Under the pieces are notes generated by a model. That model made no database searches, was not told the origin of the DNA, and was given only the letters and a program-made list of their open reading frames with translations. Below are positions 1 through 7,858 of a stretch of 64,000 nucleotides of DNA, in pieces (the stretch's first letter is position 1; the number at the start of each line of letters is the position of its first letter). Source of the stretch: Jiangella alba (GTDB taxonomy: Bacteria; Actinomycetota; Actinomycetes; Jiangellales; Jiangellaceae); assembly GCF_900106035.1 (NCBI RefSeq), contig NZ_FNUC01000003.1, positions 1 to 64,000 of the forward strand, given 5' to 3'. Both the position numbers and the translations under genes were made by a program.

Positions 1-2
1 CG

Positions 3-1088
3 CTGTCGTCGCAGCCGGTCGCGCTCGGGCTGTCGCTGGTGTGCGTCGTCATCGCGGCGTACTCGGCCTGGCTGGTGCGCGCCGGGCAGGCCGTCCCCGC
101 CTGGCTGACGGTGCTGTTCGCCATCGCGTTCGTGCTGGCGTTCCTCGTCTGGGCCGTCGCCGGCGAGCAGATCTCGTTCACGTCGCTGCTGCAGGGCGCG
201 CTGGCGCTGTCGGTGCCACTGGTGTTCGGCGCGCTGTCCGGTGTGCTGTGCGAGCGGGCCGGCGTCATCAACATCGCCATCGAGGGCCAGTTGCTGGCCG
301 GCGCGTTCCTGTCCGCCGTCGTCGCCACCCTGACCGGCAGCCTGTACGTCGGCCTCGTGGCGGCGGTCGTGGCCGGGCTGCTGGTGGCGTTCGTGCTGGC
401 GGTCTTCGCGATCAAGTACGTCGTCAACCAGATCATCGTCGGCGTCGTGCTGAACGTGCTCGTGCTCGGCGTGACGAACTTCCTGTACGGGCAGTTGCTG
501 GCGCCCGAGGCGGCCACGTGGAACAGCCCGGGCACGCTGCCGCGGGTGGAGATCCCGCTGCTCAGCGAGATCCCGGTCATCGGGCCGGTGCTGTTCGAGC
601 AGACGATCATCGTCTACGCCATGTACGTCACCGTCGCGCTGGTGCACGTCGCGCTGTTCCGCACCCGCTGGGGCCTGCGCGTCCGCTCCGTCGGCGAGCA
701 CCCGAAGGCGGCCGACACGCTGGGCATCCGCGTCAACACCGTCCGCTTCCGCAACGTCCTGCTCGGCGGCGCGGTGGCCGGCTTCGGCGGCGCGTTCTTC
801 ACGCTCGGCAACGTGGGGGCGTTCTCGCGGGAGATGTCGGCCGGCCAGGGCTTCATCGCGCTGGCGGCGATGATCTTCGGGCGGTGGAGCCCGCTCGGCG
901 CGCTGGGCGCGGCTCTGCTGTTCGGGTTCGCGAACAACCTGCAGAGCGTGCTCGGCATCATCGGCACGCCGATCCCCAGCGAGTTCATGCTGATGCTGCC
1001 GTACATCCTGACGATCTTCGCGGTCGCCGGGCTGGTCGGCCGGGTCCGGGCGCCGGCCGCCGACGGCGAGCCGTACGTGAAGTCGTGA
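3..1088 (+). CDS. Nucleoside-type ABC transporter permease (5' end cut off)
   Basis: The frame is open to the left edge, so the N-terminus lies outside the window. About 361 codons remain, with repeated hydrophobic membrane segments typical of the BPD_transp_2 permease fold. The segment 'GALSGVLCERAGVINIAIEG' matches the YufQ/NupQ-like permeases of BmpA-type nucleoside importers (family knowledge). The stop TGA overlaps the GTG start of the cytidine deaminase gene, so the two are cotranscribed and probably translationally coupled. With thymidine phosphorylase nearby, this supports uptake of (deoxy)nucleosides; sugar import by the same permease family is the main alternative. Confidence 0.85.
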   Translation: MSSQPVALGLSLVCVVIAAYSAWLVRAGQAVPAWLTVLFAIAFVLAFLVWAVAGEQISFTSLLQGALALSVPLVFGALSGVLCERAGVINIAIEGQLLAGAFLSAVVATLTGSLYVGLVAAVVAGLLVAFVLAVFAIKYVVNQIIVGVVLNVLVLGVTNFLYGQLLAPEAATWNSPGTLPRVEIPLLSEIPVIGPVLFEQTIIVYAMYVTVALVHVALFRTRWGLRVRSVGEHPKAADTLGIRVNTVRFRNVLLGGAVAGFGGAFFTLGNVGAFSREMSAGQGFIALAAMIFGRWSPLGALGAALLFGFANNLQSVLGIIGTPIPSEFMLMLPYILTIFAVAGLVGRVRAPAADGEPYVKS

Positions 1089-1486
1089 CGGCGGTCGACT
1101 GGGCCTCGCTGCGCGCCGCCGCCGTCGAGGTGGCGGCGCGGGCGTACGCGCCGTACTCCGGGTTCCCCGTCGGCGCGGCGGCCCTGGTGTCCGACGGCCG
1201 GGTGGTCGTCGGCTGCAACGTCGAGAACGCCGCCTACGGCGTCACCCTGTGCGCCGAGTGCGGCCTGATCTCGTCGCTGGTCGCCGGCGGTGGCGGCCGC
1301 CTGGTCGCCTTCACCTGCGTCGGCGGCGCCGACCGGCGGCTGACCATGCCCTGCGGGCGCTGCCGGCAACTGCTGTGGGAGCACGGCGGGGCGTCGCTGC
1401 TGGTCGAGACGCCGCTCGGCATCCAGACGATGGACCAGGTGCTGCCGCAGGCGTTCGGGGCGGAACAACTGCCGGAACGCCCGTGA
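1085..1486 (+). CDS. cdd: Cytidine deaminase
   Basis: A 133-residue protein, the usual size of the homotetrameric bacterial enzyme, which deaminates (deoxy)cytidine to (deoxy)uridine. The zinc-site motifs are complete: 'NVENAAYG' (substrate ribose binding), 'CAE' with the first zinc Cys and the proton-shuttle Glu, and 'PCGRC' with the other two Cys ligands. The GTG start is inside the stop of the permease gene (GTGA overlap), which fixes the start and implies one transcript with the transporter. Its product feeds uracil-nucleoside phosphorolysis by the thymidine phosphorylase at 3281. Confidence 0.95.
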   Translation: MTAVDWASLRAAAVEVAARAYAPYSGFPVGAAALVSDGRVVVGCNVENAAYGVTLCAECGLISSLVAGGGGRLVAFTCVGGADRRLTMPCGRCRQLLWEHGGASLLVETPLGIQTMDQVLPQAFGAEQLPERP

Positions 1487-1541
1487 CGGCAGCGCGCGGC
1501 GCCGCCGTTCGATCGGTCGCGCGTGGAATGAGCTACGCGAG

Positions 1542-1590
1542 TGTCGGTGCCCGCCCGTAGGGTGGGAAGCCCTCCCAGCCGGGCGGGGAC
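1542..1590 (-). repeat. Interspersed hairpin repeat, copy A
   Basis: Read on the minus strand, this is one of five copies of a ~48-bp element. All share the core CCCACCCTACGGGCGGGCAC followed by C/T-GACA. It lies in the 175-bp gap between cdd and the protease gene, inverted relative to copies B-E. Internal G- and C-runs can pair. After the core it continues CTCGCGTAGCT, partly shared with copy B. Confidence 0.8.
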
Positions 1591-1661
1591 CGCACCCCGG
1601 CGTTCGGTGCGCGTCACGCCGTCCCGGCGGGGTTTGTCCGCGACCGTCCCCGGGAGTCGCC

Positions 1662-2606
1662 ATGGAGTTGCTGACCGCGCGTGAGATCAAGGCCGAGCTC
1701 CGGCGGCGAACGGTCGCGCTCGCCGAGCCGCCGCGGCCGCACACGCCCACCGGCGGCGTGGCCGTCGGCGTGTGCGTCGTCGGGCCGGCCACGTACGGGG
1801 TGGCGGTGCGCACGTTCGGGCCGTCCGAGCTGGCCGACGAGGTCGTGGCGGCCGGCCGCGCGCTGGCCGGCGACGAGTGCGACGTCCGCGACGTCGGGGT
1901 GGTGCGGGCGTCCCAGTGGGACCCCGCCGAGCTGCGGCAACGGCACCGTCCGCTGCATCCCGGCCTGTCCGTCTCGCACGTCGACGTCACGGCGGGCACC
2001 ATCGGCGCGTTCGTCGTCGACGGGTCCGGTGCTGTGCTGGCGCTGTCAAACAACCACGTGCTCGCCGACTCCGGCCGCGCCGCCGCCGGCGACGTCGTCA
2101 TGCAGCCCGGGGTGGCCGACGGCGGCAGCGCGGCCGCCGACCGCATCGGCATCCTCGACGGCGTCGTCGCGCTCGATCCCGTCGCGCCGAACCTCGTCGA
2201 CGCCGCCACCGCGCGCCTCGACGACGACGTCGAGGTGTCCGCGCAGTACCCGGTCGGGGCGCTGGCCGGCTGGGTCGCCGTCACCGACGACGTCGAGGTC
2301 GAGAAGGCCGGCCGCACCACCGGGGTCACCCGCGGCCGGGTCAGCGCCATCGAGATCGACGGCATCAGCGTCCAGTACCCCACCGGCGTCATCGACTTCG
2401 ACGACCAGATCGAGGTCACCGGCGGCGGCCCCGAAGGCTTCTCCTCCGGCGGCGACAGCGGGTCGCTGGTCTACCGCCCCGACACCCGCGAGGCGGTCGG
2501 GCTGCTGTTCGCCGGCAGCGACACCGGCGGGCCCGACGGCCAGGGCCTCACCTACTGCAACCCCATCGGCGCCGTGCTCGACCGCCTGGGCGTCCGGCTG
2601 CTCTAG
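1662..2606 (+). CDS. Chymotrypsin-fold serine peptidase, NAL1-like
   Basis: A 314-residue protein without a signal peptide, so probably cytoplasmic. A trypsin-like triad can be proposed: His in 'SNNHVLAD' (about residue 132), Asp in 'NLVDAATA' (about 180) and Ser in 'SGGDSGSLVY' (about 266). The arrangement resembles the trypsin-like domain found in plant NAL1 and bacterial stand-alone homologues. The ATG has a weak GGGAG upstream. It converges with the next gene so tightly that both stop codons share the palindrome CTAG at 2603-2606. The substrate is unknown, and nothing ties it functionally to the nucleoside genes around it. Confidence 0.75.
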   Translation: MELLTAREIKAELRRRTVALAEPPRPHTPTGGVAVGVCVVGPATYGVAVRTFGPSELADEVVAAGRALAGDECDVRDVGVVRASQWDPAELRQRHRPLHPGLSVSHVDVTAGTIGAFVVDGSGAVLALSNNHVLADSGRAAAGDVVMQPGVADGGSAAADRIGILDGVVALDPVAPNLVDAATARLDDDVEVSAQYPVGALAGWVAVTDDVEVEKAGRTTGVTRGRVSAIEIDGISVQYPTGVIDFDDQIEVTGGGPEGFSSGGDSGSLVYRPDTREAVGLLFAGSDTGGPDGQGLTYCNPIGAVLDRLGVRLL

Positions 2607-3238
2607 ATCGCCGAGATGTCCGACGGCGCGCGCTCGGCCCGGGCGAGCGCCCGCAACACCGCCGGTGCGCCGTGCTTGCGCGCCGACAGCGTCGTGAGCA
2701 GCGCGAACACCGGCGTCAGCACGGCGTCGGGCAACTCCGGGGTGTCGACGCCGACGCTCACGGCGAGGTCGTCGTCGTGGACGGCGATCTCCAGCAGCCG
2801 CGTGGTCAGGTAGTCGTCGAGGGTCAGCGACCAGCGGCCGGTCAGGTGGACGAGCCGCCCGGCCGGCTCCGCCGACAACGTCGCCCGCAGCGTGGCCAGC
2901 GCGGCCGCCGTCTGCTCGACCAGCGCTTCGGGGCCGCCGGCGGCGTTGGCGTCGCCGACCGCGCGGATGGCGACGTTCGTGGCGGCGTCGACGTCGGCGC
3001 CGATCCAGGTGGACCGGAGGTAGTGGTCGAGCAGCGCCGCCGGCTCGTCGTCCGGCACCGGTGTGGCCAGCACGTCCGGCACCCCCAGCACCTGCCCGGC
3101 GAGGTGCCCGGCCAGCCCGCCGACGGTGAACGCCTCGAGCGCGCTCGGCTCGTCCCAGCGCGCCGCGACCGCGGGGTCGCCGAGCAGCGTGAGCGCCGCG
3201 CCCGCGGCGTCGAGGTAGGCCTGCCGCACCGTCGTCAT
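2603..3238 (-). CDS. Maleylpyruvate isomerase N-terminal / DinB-like family protein
   Basis: A 211-residue protein. The N-terminal 'AYLDAAGAALTLLG' with later 'AFTVGGLAGHLAGQVL' is the pattern of the mycothiol-dependent maleylpyruvate isomerase N-terminal (MDMPI) domain. This is a DinB-like four-helix bundle whose conserved His binds a metal in thiol-S-transferases. A second half follows ('LTGRWSLTLDDYLTTRLLEIAVHDDDLA'-type region), as in full-length family members. The substrate cannot be inferred. It is transcribed toward the protease and away from deoA, whose start lies 43 bp upstream. Confidence 0.75.
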   Translation of the reverse strand: MTTVRQAYLDAAGAALTLLGDPAVAARWDEPSALEAFTVGGLAGHLAGQVLGVPDVLATPVPDDEPAALLDHYLRSTWIGADVDAATNVAIRAVGDANAAGGPEALVEQTAAALATLRATLSAEPAGRLVHLTGRWSLTLDDYLTTRLLEIAVHDDDLAVSVGVDTPELPDAVLTPVFALLTTLSARKHGAPAVLRALARAERAPSDISAI

Positions 3239-3280
3239 GCCGCCAGCCTACGGGCCGGCCGGAGGTGCGATGATCCCACC

Positions 3281-4579
3281 ATGGCAGCACCCGAACCCTT
3301 CGACGCCGTCGACGTCATCCGGACCAAGCGCGACCGCGGCGAGCTGTCCGACGGGCAGATCGACTGGGTCGTCGACGCGTACACGCGCGGCGTCGTGGCC
3401 GACGAGCAGATGTCGGCGCTGGCGATGGCGATCCTGCTCAACGGCATGGCCCGGCGCGAGATCTCCCGCTGGACCGACGCGATGATCCGCACCGGCCGGC
3501 GCATGGACTGGTCCGCCGTCGAGCGGCGCACCACCGACAAGCACTCCACCGGGGGCGTCGGCGACAAGATCACGCTCCCGCTGGCGCCGACGGTGGCCGC
3601 GTGCGGCGCTGCCGTCCCGCAGCTGTCCGGCCGCGGGCTCGGCCACACCGGCGGCACGCTGGACAAGCTCGAGTCGATCCCGGGCTGGCGGGCGTCGCTG
3701 TCGGCGTCGGAGATGCTGGACGTGCTGCGGTCGACCGGCGCGGTGGTCTGCGCCGCGGGCGACGACCTCGCGCCGGCGGACAAGAAGCTGTACGCGTTGC
3801 GCGACGTCACCGGCACCGTCGAGGCGATCCCGCTGATCGCGTCGTCGATCATGAGCAAGAAGATCGCCGAGGGCACCGGCGCGCTCGTCCTCGACGTCAA
3901 GGTCGGGTCGGGCGCGTTCATGAAGGACGTCACGTCGGCGCGCGAGCTGGCGTCGACCATGGTCGCGCTGGGCTCCGACGCCGGGGTGCGCACCGTCGCG
4001 CTGCTCACCAACATGGAGACGCCGCTCGGGCTGACGGCGGGCAACGCGCTGGAGGTGCGCGAGTCGGTCGAGGTGCTCGACGGCGGCGGCCCCGGCGACG
4101 TCGTCGAGCTGACCGTCACGCTGGCCCGCGAGATGCTGGCCGCGGCGGGGCTGACCGGGGGTAAGGACCCGGCCGACGCGCTGACGGACGGATCGGCGAT
4201 GGACGTGTGGCGGCAGATGATCTCCGCCCAGGGCGGCGACCCGGCCGCGCCGCTGCCGGTCGCGCGCGAGACGCACGCCGTCCTCGCGCCGGCGTCCGGC
4301 GTCCTGACCAGGCTGGACGCCTACCAGGTGGGCGTCGCCGCGTGGCGGCTCGGTGCGGGGCGGGCGCGCAAGGACGAGTCCGTCCAGGCCGCCGCCGGTG
4401 TCGAGCTGCACGCCAAGCCCGGCGCCGTCGTCCGTGCCGGCGAGCCGCTGCTGACGCTGCACACCGACGAGCCGGCCCGGTTCGACCGCGCGCTCGCGGC
4501 GCTGGAGGACGGCTACGTCATCGCGCCCGAGGGCAGCCGGCCCGACCTGCCGCCGCTGGTCATCGACCGCGTCGGCTGA
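3281..4579 (+). CDS. deoA: Thymidine / pyrimidine-nucleoside phosphorylase
   Basis: A 432-residue protein, standard length. It phosphorolyses thymidine (and uridine or deoxyuridine in some relatives) to base plus (deoxy)ribose-1-phosphate. Hallmarks are the N-terminal 'DVIRTKRDRGELS', 'KHSTGGVGDK' for phosphate binding, and the family signature 'GRGLGHTGGTLDKLESI'. The C-terminal alpha/beta domain is complete. The ATG at 3281 is chosen because homologous sequence begins there; the GGAGG at 3261 is a little distant. It works downstream of cdd; its sugar-phosphate product would pass to a mutase (45568 is a candidate) and DeoC (37235). Confidence 0.95.
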   Translation: MAAPEPFDAVDVIRTKRDRGELSDGQIDWVVDAYTRGVVADEQMSALAMAILLNGMARREISRWTDAMIRTGRRMDWSAVERRTTDKHSTGGVGDKITLPLAPTVAACGAAVPQLSGRGLGHTGGTLDKLESIPGWRASLSASEMLDVLRSTGAVVCAAGDDLAPADKKLYALRDVTGTVEAIPLIASSIMSKKIAEGTGALVLDVKVGSGAFMKDVTSARELASTMVALGSDAGVRTVALLTNMETPLGLTAGNALEVRESVEVLDGGGPGDVVELTVTLAREMLAAAGLTGGKDPADALTDGSAMDVWRQMISAQGGDPAAPLPVARETHAVLAPASGVLTRLDAYQVGVAAWRLGAGRARKDESVQAAAGVELHAKPGAVVRAGEPLLTLHTDEPARFDRALAALEDGYVIAPEGSRPDLPPLVIDRVG

Positions 4580-4598
4580 CCGGTCTACGCTCGGCGCC

Positions 4599-4952
4599 AT
4601 GGTGAGACTGATCGACGCGCCGGCCCGCATCCCGGTGCCCGGCGGCAAGGTCATCGACGAGTACGTCGGCCGCGTCGCGACCCAGAACGGCGCGGTCTCG
4701 GTGGCCCGCATGCAGGCGCCGCCCGGCTGGGACGAGCCGGCGCAGACGCCGGAGTTCGACGAGATCACGCTCGTCCTCAGCGGCAGCGTCGTCGTCGAGC
4801 ACGACGGCGGCAGCGTGGAGGTCGCGGCCGGGCAGGCGCTGTTCACCCAGGCCGGCGAACGGGTGCGGTACACCGCCGGCCCCTCCGGCGCCGAGTACGT
4901 CGCCGTCTGCCTGCCCGCGTTCGCGCCCGACCTGGCTGGTCGCGAGGACTGA
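4599..4952 (+). CDS. Small cupin-domain protein
   Basis: A 117-residue single-domain beta-barrel. The cupin motifs are recognisable around 'PEFDEITLVLSGSVVVEHDGG' and 'VEVAAGQALFTQAGE', resembling EutQ-like cupins. Only some metal-binding His/Glu positions are present, so catalysis is uncertain. The start has no Shine-Dalgarno, but TACGCT at 4586-4591 lies 7 nt upstream of the ATG, which suggests a leaderless transcript. It follows deoA by 19 bp and could also be read through. Function unknown. Confidence 0.7.
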   Translation: MVRLIDAPARIPVPGGKVIDEYVGRVATQNGAVSVARMQAPPGWDEPAQTPEFDEITLVLSGSVVVEHDGGSVEVAAGQALFTQAGERVRYTAGPSGAEYVAVCLPAFAPDLAGRED

Positions 4953-4966
4953 CCGTACGCCGCGCT

Positions 4967-5039
4967 TTGCAATGAGCACCAATACGCACCGCACCGGTAG
5001 CCACACCTGACCGGCGGTGCGTCTACGTGCTCATTGCAA
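4967..5039. repeat. Long inverted repeat with TTGCAATGAGCAC arms, copy 1
   Basis: The left arm TTGCAATGAGCAC (4967-4979) and right arm GTGCTCATTGCAA (5027-5039) are perfect complements. A second paired block, CGCACCGC (4985-4992) with GCGGTGCG (5014-5021), lies inside. The AT content is high for this genome. A second copy with the same arms but a longer middle occurs at 30196-30341. This copy ends 12 bp before the candidate MocR operator and 33 bp before the MocR start codon. Confidence 0.8.
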
Positions 5040-5050
5040 GGGGGCCGCAG

Positions 5051-5068
5051 CTGTACCAGTACGGTTGG
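5051..5068 (+). promoter_or_regulatory. Candidate MocR operator overlapping a leaderless promoter
   Basis: CTGTACCAGTACGGTTGG contains GTAC-CA-GTAC and includes the -10-like TACGGT (5060-5065), six nt before the ATG at 5072. Sixteen bases match, with one difference, the minus-strand sequence upstream of the paiB-like gene (7767-7783). A repeated site in front of a MocR gene and a nearby operon suggests autoregulation plus control of that operon. This is inference. Confidence 0.55.
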
Positions 5069-5071
5069 CGG

Positions 5072-6403
5072 ATGGTGCCCGAACAGTTGATCGCCGGTCG
5101 TACGTCGCGGGCCATCGCCGACAGCGTCGAGGCGGCGATCGAGGCCGGGCGGCTGGCCGAGTCCGAGCCGCTGCCGTCGGTGCGGGGCCTCGCTGCGCGC
5201 CTCGGCGTCAGCCCGACGACGGTCGCCGCGGCCTACCGTGACCTGCGGCTGCGCGGCGTCGTCACCAGCGAGGCCGGCCGCGTCACGCGGGTCGGCGTCC
5301 GGCCGGTCAGCCGGGCCCAGCAGTACGGTGCGGTCGGGCCGGGCGTCCGCGACCTCAGCGACGGCAACCCGGACCCCGAGATGCTGCCCGACGTCGCCGC
5401 CATGCTGCGCCGGATGGAGCTGCCGCGATTCCTGTACGGCGCGCCGGCGGTGCTGCCGGAGCTGGCGGAGATCGGGCTGGCCCAGTTCGCCGATCTCCCC
5501 GCCGTGCTGCGCACCAACGCCGGGCCGCTCGCCGTCGTCGGCGGGGCGATGGACGGTGTCGAGCGGGTGCTCGCGGCCCGGGCCCGGCCCAACGACCGGG
5601 TCGCCGTCGAGGATCCCGGCTACCCCGGTGTGCTGGAGCTGGTCCGGTCGATGGGCATGGTCCCGGTCGGCGTCGCGCTCGACGAGGACGGTCCGGTGCC
5701 GTCCTCGCTGGCGTCGGCGCTGGCCGGCGGGGTCGTCGCGTTCGTCGTCACGCCGCGGGCGCAGAACCCGACCGGCGCCGCCGTCGGGCCGGACCGCGCG
5801 CGCGACCTGCGCGACGTCCTCTACGACCATCCGGACGTCATCGTCATCGAGGACGACCACGCGTCGCTCATCGCCGGCGCCCCGCACGCCTCCGTCTGCG
5901 CGGGCCGCCCGTCGTGGGCGGTCGTGCGGACCACCAGCAAGGTGCTCGGGCCGGACCTGCGCACCGGGTTCCTGCTCGCCGACCCGCGCACCGCCCGCCG
6001 GGTGGCCGAGCGGCAGCTGGTCGGCGCCGGCTGGGTGAGTCACGTGCTGCAGCACCTGGTGGTGCGGCTGTGGTCCGACGACGACATCAGCACCGGCATG
6101 CGGCTGGCCGCCGACGTCTACGGCGCCCGGCGGCGGGCGCTGCTCAACGGCCTGGCCGAGCGTGGGGTGGCGGCGCGCGGGCGGTCCGGCCTGAACGTGT
6201 GGGTGCCGGTGCCGCACGAGGTCCCCGTCGTGCAGGCGCTGCAGAGCCGCGGCTGGGCGGTCCGGGCCGGCGAGCCGCACCGCATGCACAGCGAGCCGTT
6301 CGTCCGCATCACCACGGCGACCCTCTCCGCCGCCGACGCGGACCGCCTCGCCACCGACGTCGCCGCGGTGCTCGGCCGGTCGCAGCGGACGCGGCTGGCC
6401 TGA
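5072..6403 (+). CDS. MocR-type GntR regulator with aminotransferase-like domain
   Basis: A 443-residue protein. A GntR winged helix-turn-helix occupies residues ~1-75 ('EPLPSVRGLAARLGVSPTTVAAAYRDL'). It is followed by a fold-type-I aminotransferase domain with 'EDPGYPG', 'TPRAQNPTGA', 'VIEDDH' and the region 'RTTSKVLGPDLRTGFL', where the PLP Lys is the K of 'SKVLGPDLR'. MocR proteins sense PLP or PLP adducts and usually control a neighbouring operon (family knowledge). The ATG is chosen because TACGGT lies 6 nt upstream and the HTH begins soon after; a longer in-frame start at 5027 would run through the inverted repeat. The likely target is the paiB/amidohydrolase pair. Confidence 0.85.
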   Translation: MVPEQLIAGRTSRAIADSVEAAIEAGRLAESEPLPSVRGLAARLGVSPTTVAAAYRDLRLRGVVTSEAGRVTRVGVRPVSRAQQYGAVGPGVRDLSDGNPDPEMLPDVAAMLRRMELPRFLYGAPAVLPELAEIGLAQFADLPAVLRTNAGPLAVVGGAMDGVERVLAARARPNDRVAVEDPGYPGVLELVRSMGMVPVGVALDEDGPVPSSLASALAGGVVAFVVTPRAQNPTGAAVGPDRARDLRDVLYDHPDVIVIEDDHASLIAGAPHASVCAGRPSWAVVRTTSKVLGPDLRTGFLLADPRTARRVAERQLVGAGWVSHVLQHLVVRLWSDDDISTGMRLAADVYGARRRALLNGLAERGVAARGRSGLNVWVPVPHEVPVVQALQSRGWAVRAGEPHRMHSEPFVRITTATLSAADADRLATDVAAVLGRSQRTRLA

Positions 6404-6900
6404 GCCGGGCGGGCTGGCGCGAGCGGGCGGGGCTGGCGTGAGCGGGCGGGGGCTGGCGCTAGCGGGCGCGGCTGTGTGCTGGACGGGACTGGGCGGGATT
6501 GGCGTGGGCCGGAAGGGTTGGCCTGAGCAGGCGGAGCCGGGCGGGCGGGGCTTTCCGCTGGCAAGGCCGAGCGGACCTGGCCTGAGCAAGCGGAGCCGGG
6601 CGGGGTTGGCCGCTGGGCGAGGCCGAGTGGGGCCGGTGTGAGCGGGGCGGGGTTGGCCGCTGGGCGAGGCCGAGTGGGGGCGGTGTGAGCGGGGCGGGGT
6701 TGGCCGCTGGCGGGGCCGAGCGGGCCTGGCCTGAGCCGGCGGAGCCGGGCGGGGTCAGCTGCTGGGCGGAGCCGAGCGGGGCCGGCGTGGGCAGTCGGGT
6801 TGGCGTGAGCGGGCGGAGCCGGGCGGGTTGGCGTGAGCGGGCCGGGCCGCAGCGGACGGCGGGTCGCAGCGGGCGCGGCGGGCCGGAGTAGGCGCGGCTG
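6404..6900 (+). repeat. G-rich degenerate tandem repeat region (47-bp period)
   Basis: About 500 bp without a convincing gene, built from degenerate G-rich units. The clearest part is a 47-bp period: GGGGTTGGCCGCTGG recurs at 6602, 6649 and 6696. The flanks carry looser versions such as GAGCGGGCGGGGCTGGCG. The plus strand holds many runs of three or more G, so quadruplex formation is possible. Any open frames here are composition artefacts. Confidence 0.75.
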
Positions 6901-6922
6901 GTCTCGAGCGCGCGGTAGGTAT

Positions 6923-6970
6923 GACCCGCCCCTTGAGGGAGGGGGCCCACCCTACGGGCGGGCACTGACA
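6923..6970 (+). repeat. Interspersed hairpin repeat, copy B
   Basis: GACCCGCCCCTTGAGGGAGG leads into the core CCCACCCTACGGGCGGGCAC and TGACA. CCCGCCC on the left can pair with GGGCGGG on the right, and the inner G-run with the C-run. It lies between the G-rich tandem repeats and the 3' end of the paiB-like gene, 67 bp away. The sequence after the core (CTC..CGTAGCT) is partly shared with copy A. Confidence 0.8.
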
Positions 6971-7037
6971 CTCTCGGCCGTAGCTGAGTCCCGGCTTCGC
7001 TGACGTCGCGGCCCCTGGGCTCGTGGGCGACGCGGCG

Positions 7038-7760
7038 TCAGGTCGGTTCGTCGTCGCCGAGGCGGAGGACGTCGGTCATGAGTGCGGCGACTTCGCGGTC
7101 GCGGCCGTGCGTGCTGGCGGCCAGCGTGGCCGCGACCCGGCGCTGCGTCTCGACCGGCTTGTTCTGGCTGAGCTTGAACGTGCTGCGGACGTCGGCGGCG
7201 GTCAGCTCGAACGCGACGATGCCGGCCAGCAGCTGGTCGACGTAGTCCAGCGACGGGGTCGGGTCCCAGCCGGTGCCGGCGTACGCCTCGGTCGCGTCGA
7301 TGCTGGCCATGATGATCGCCAGTGCCTCGTCCCGGTCGTCGACGACCCGGAGCGGACCGCTGACGTGCACGGCGGCGTAGTTCCAGGTGGGGACGTTCGG
7401 ACGGTCACCGTCGTACCAGGTGGGCGAGACGTAGCCGTCCGGGCCGAGGAACACCGCGAGCGCCGAGCCCGCCGTCCGCAACGCCGCCGCCTGCGGGTTC
7501 ACCTTCGCGAGGTGACCGACGATCACGCCGCCGAGCAGCGGCTCGTCGTCGGCCGGCGGCCGGCCGTCCGGGCCGGGCTTGCGCAGCATCGGCACGTGCG
7601 TCGCGACGGGAGCCACCCCGGCGCCCGCCGCCCCGCCGGACGCCGCCCCGCCGCCGGACGCCGGGGAGCCGCCGCAGACGATGAGGCCGAACGGGTTCTC
7701 GCGGACCAACCGGCCCTCGCGGTCCGGCGAGTCGGCGCGGAAGTGCCGAGGCGTGTGCAT
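7038..7760 (-). CDS. PaiB-like FMN-binding split-barrel protein
   Basis: A 240-residue protein. The opening 'HTPRHF', then 'ENPFGLIV', 'ATHVPML', 'GHLAKVNPQ', 'YVSPTWY' and 'VPTWNYAAVHV' are the conserved blocks of the PaiB/FMN_bind_2 family, historically called negative transcriptional regulator. It binds FMN in a PNP-oxidase-like barrel. It is ~30 residues longer than most PaiB proteins because of a Gly/Ala-rich insert after residue ~30 ('ASGGGAASGGAAGAG'), possibly a replication-slippage expansion. The ATG at 7760 is preceded by the candidate MocR site. It is divergent from the amidohydrolase gene and probably coregulated with it. Confidence 0.85.
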   Translation of the reverse strand: MHTPRHFRADSPDREGRLVRENPFGLIVCGGSPASGGGAASGGAAGAGVAPVATHVPMLRKPGPDGRPPADDEPLLGGVIVGHLAKVNPQAAALRTAGSALAVFLGPDGYVSPTWYDGDRPNVPTWNYAAVHVSGPLRVVDDRDEALAIIMASIDATEAYAGTGWDPTPSLDYVDQLLAGIVAFELTAADVRSTFKLSQNKPVETQRRVAATLAASTHGRDREVAALMTDVLRLGDDEPT

Positions 7761-7766
7761 GCGGCT

Positions 7767-7785
7767 CCCAACTGTACTGGTACGG
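7767..7785 (-). promoter_or_regulatory. Second candidate MocR operator, in the divergent paiB/amidohydrolase promoter
   Basis: On the minus strand, GTACCAGTACAGTTGGG lies 6 nt upstream of the paiB-like ATG; it matches the MocR upstream site GTACCAGTACGGTTGG with a single base change. TACAGT within it is a plausible -10. A weaker related element (ACAGTACGCGAACTG) follows at about 7805 toward the amidohydrolase. Confidence 0.55.
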
Positions 7786-7858
7786 TTGCTGCGACCGTAA
7801 CGCAACAGTACGCGAACTGCCAGACTGTGCCCGCGACGGCGGACGACGTGGAGGTGCG

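Noticed and set aside
3248-6589. Very long minus-strand open frame opposite deoA, the cupin gene and the MocR gene
   Set aside because: It is antisense to genes with clear family motifs, its product is Arg/Pro/Asp-rich without recognisable domains, and such shadow frames are expected at 72% GC. The same reasoning removes the long frames opposite pta, lspA/lpdA, the SARP gene and the carboxylase.
6404-6971. Possible CRISPR array or coding repeats in the G-rich region
   Set aside because: The units are degenerate and contiguous, without unique spacers, and no cas gene is present; translated frames are composition-driven.
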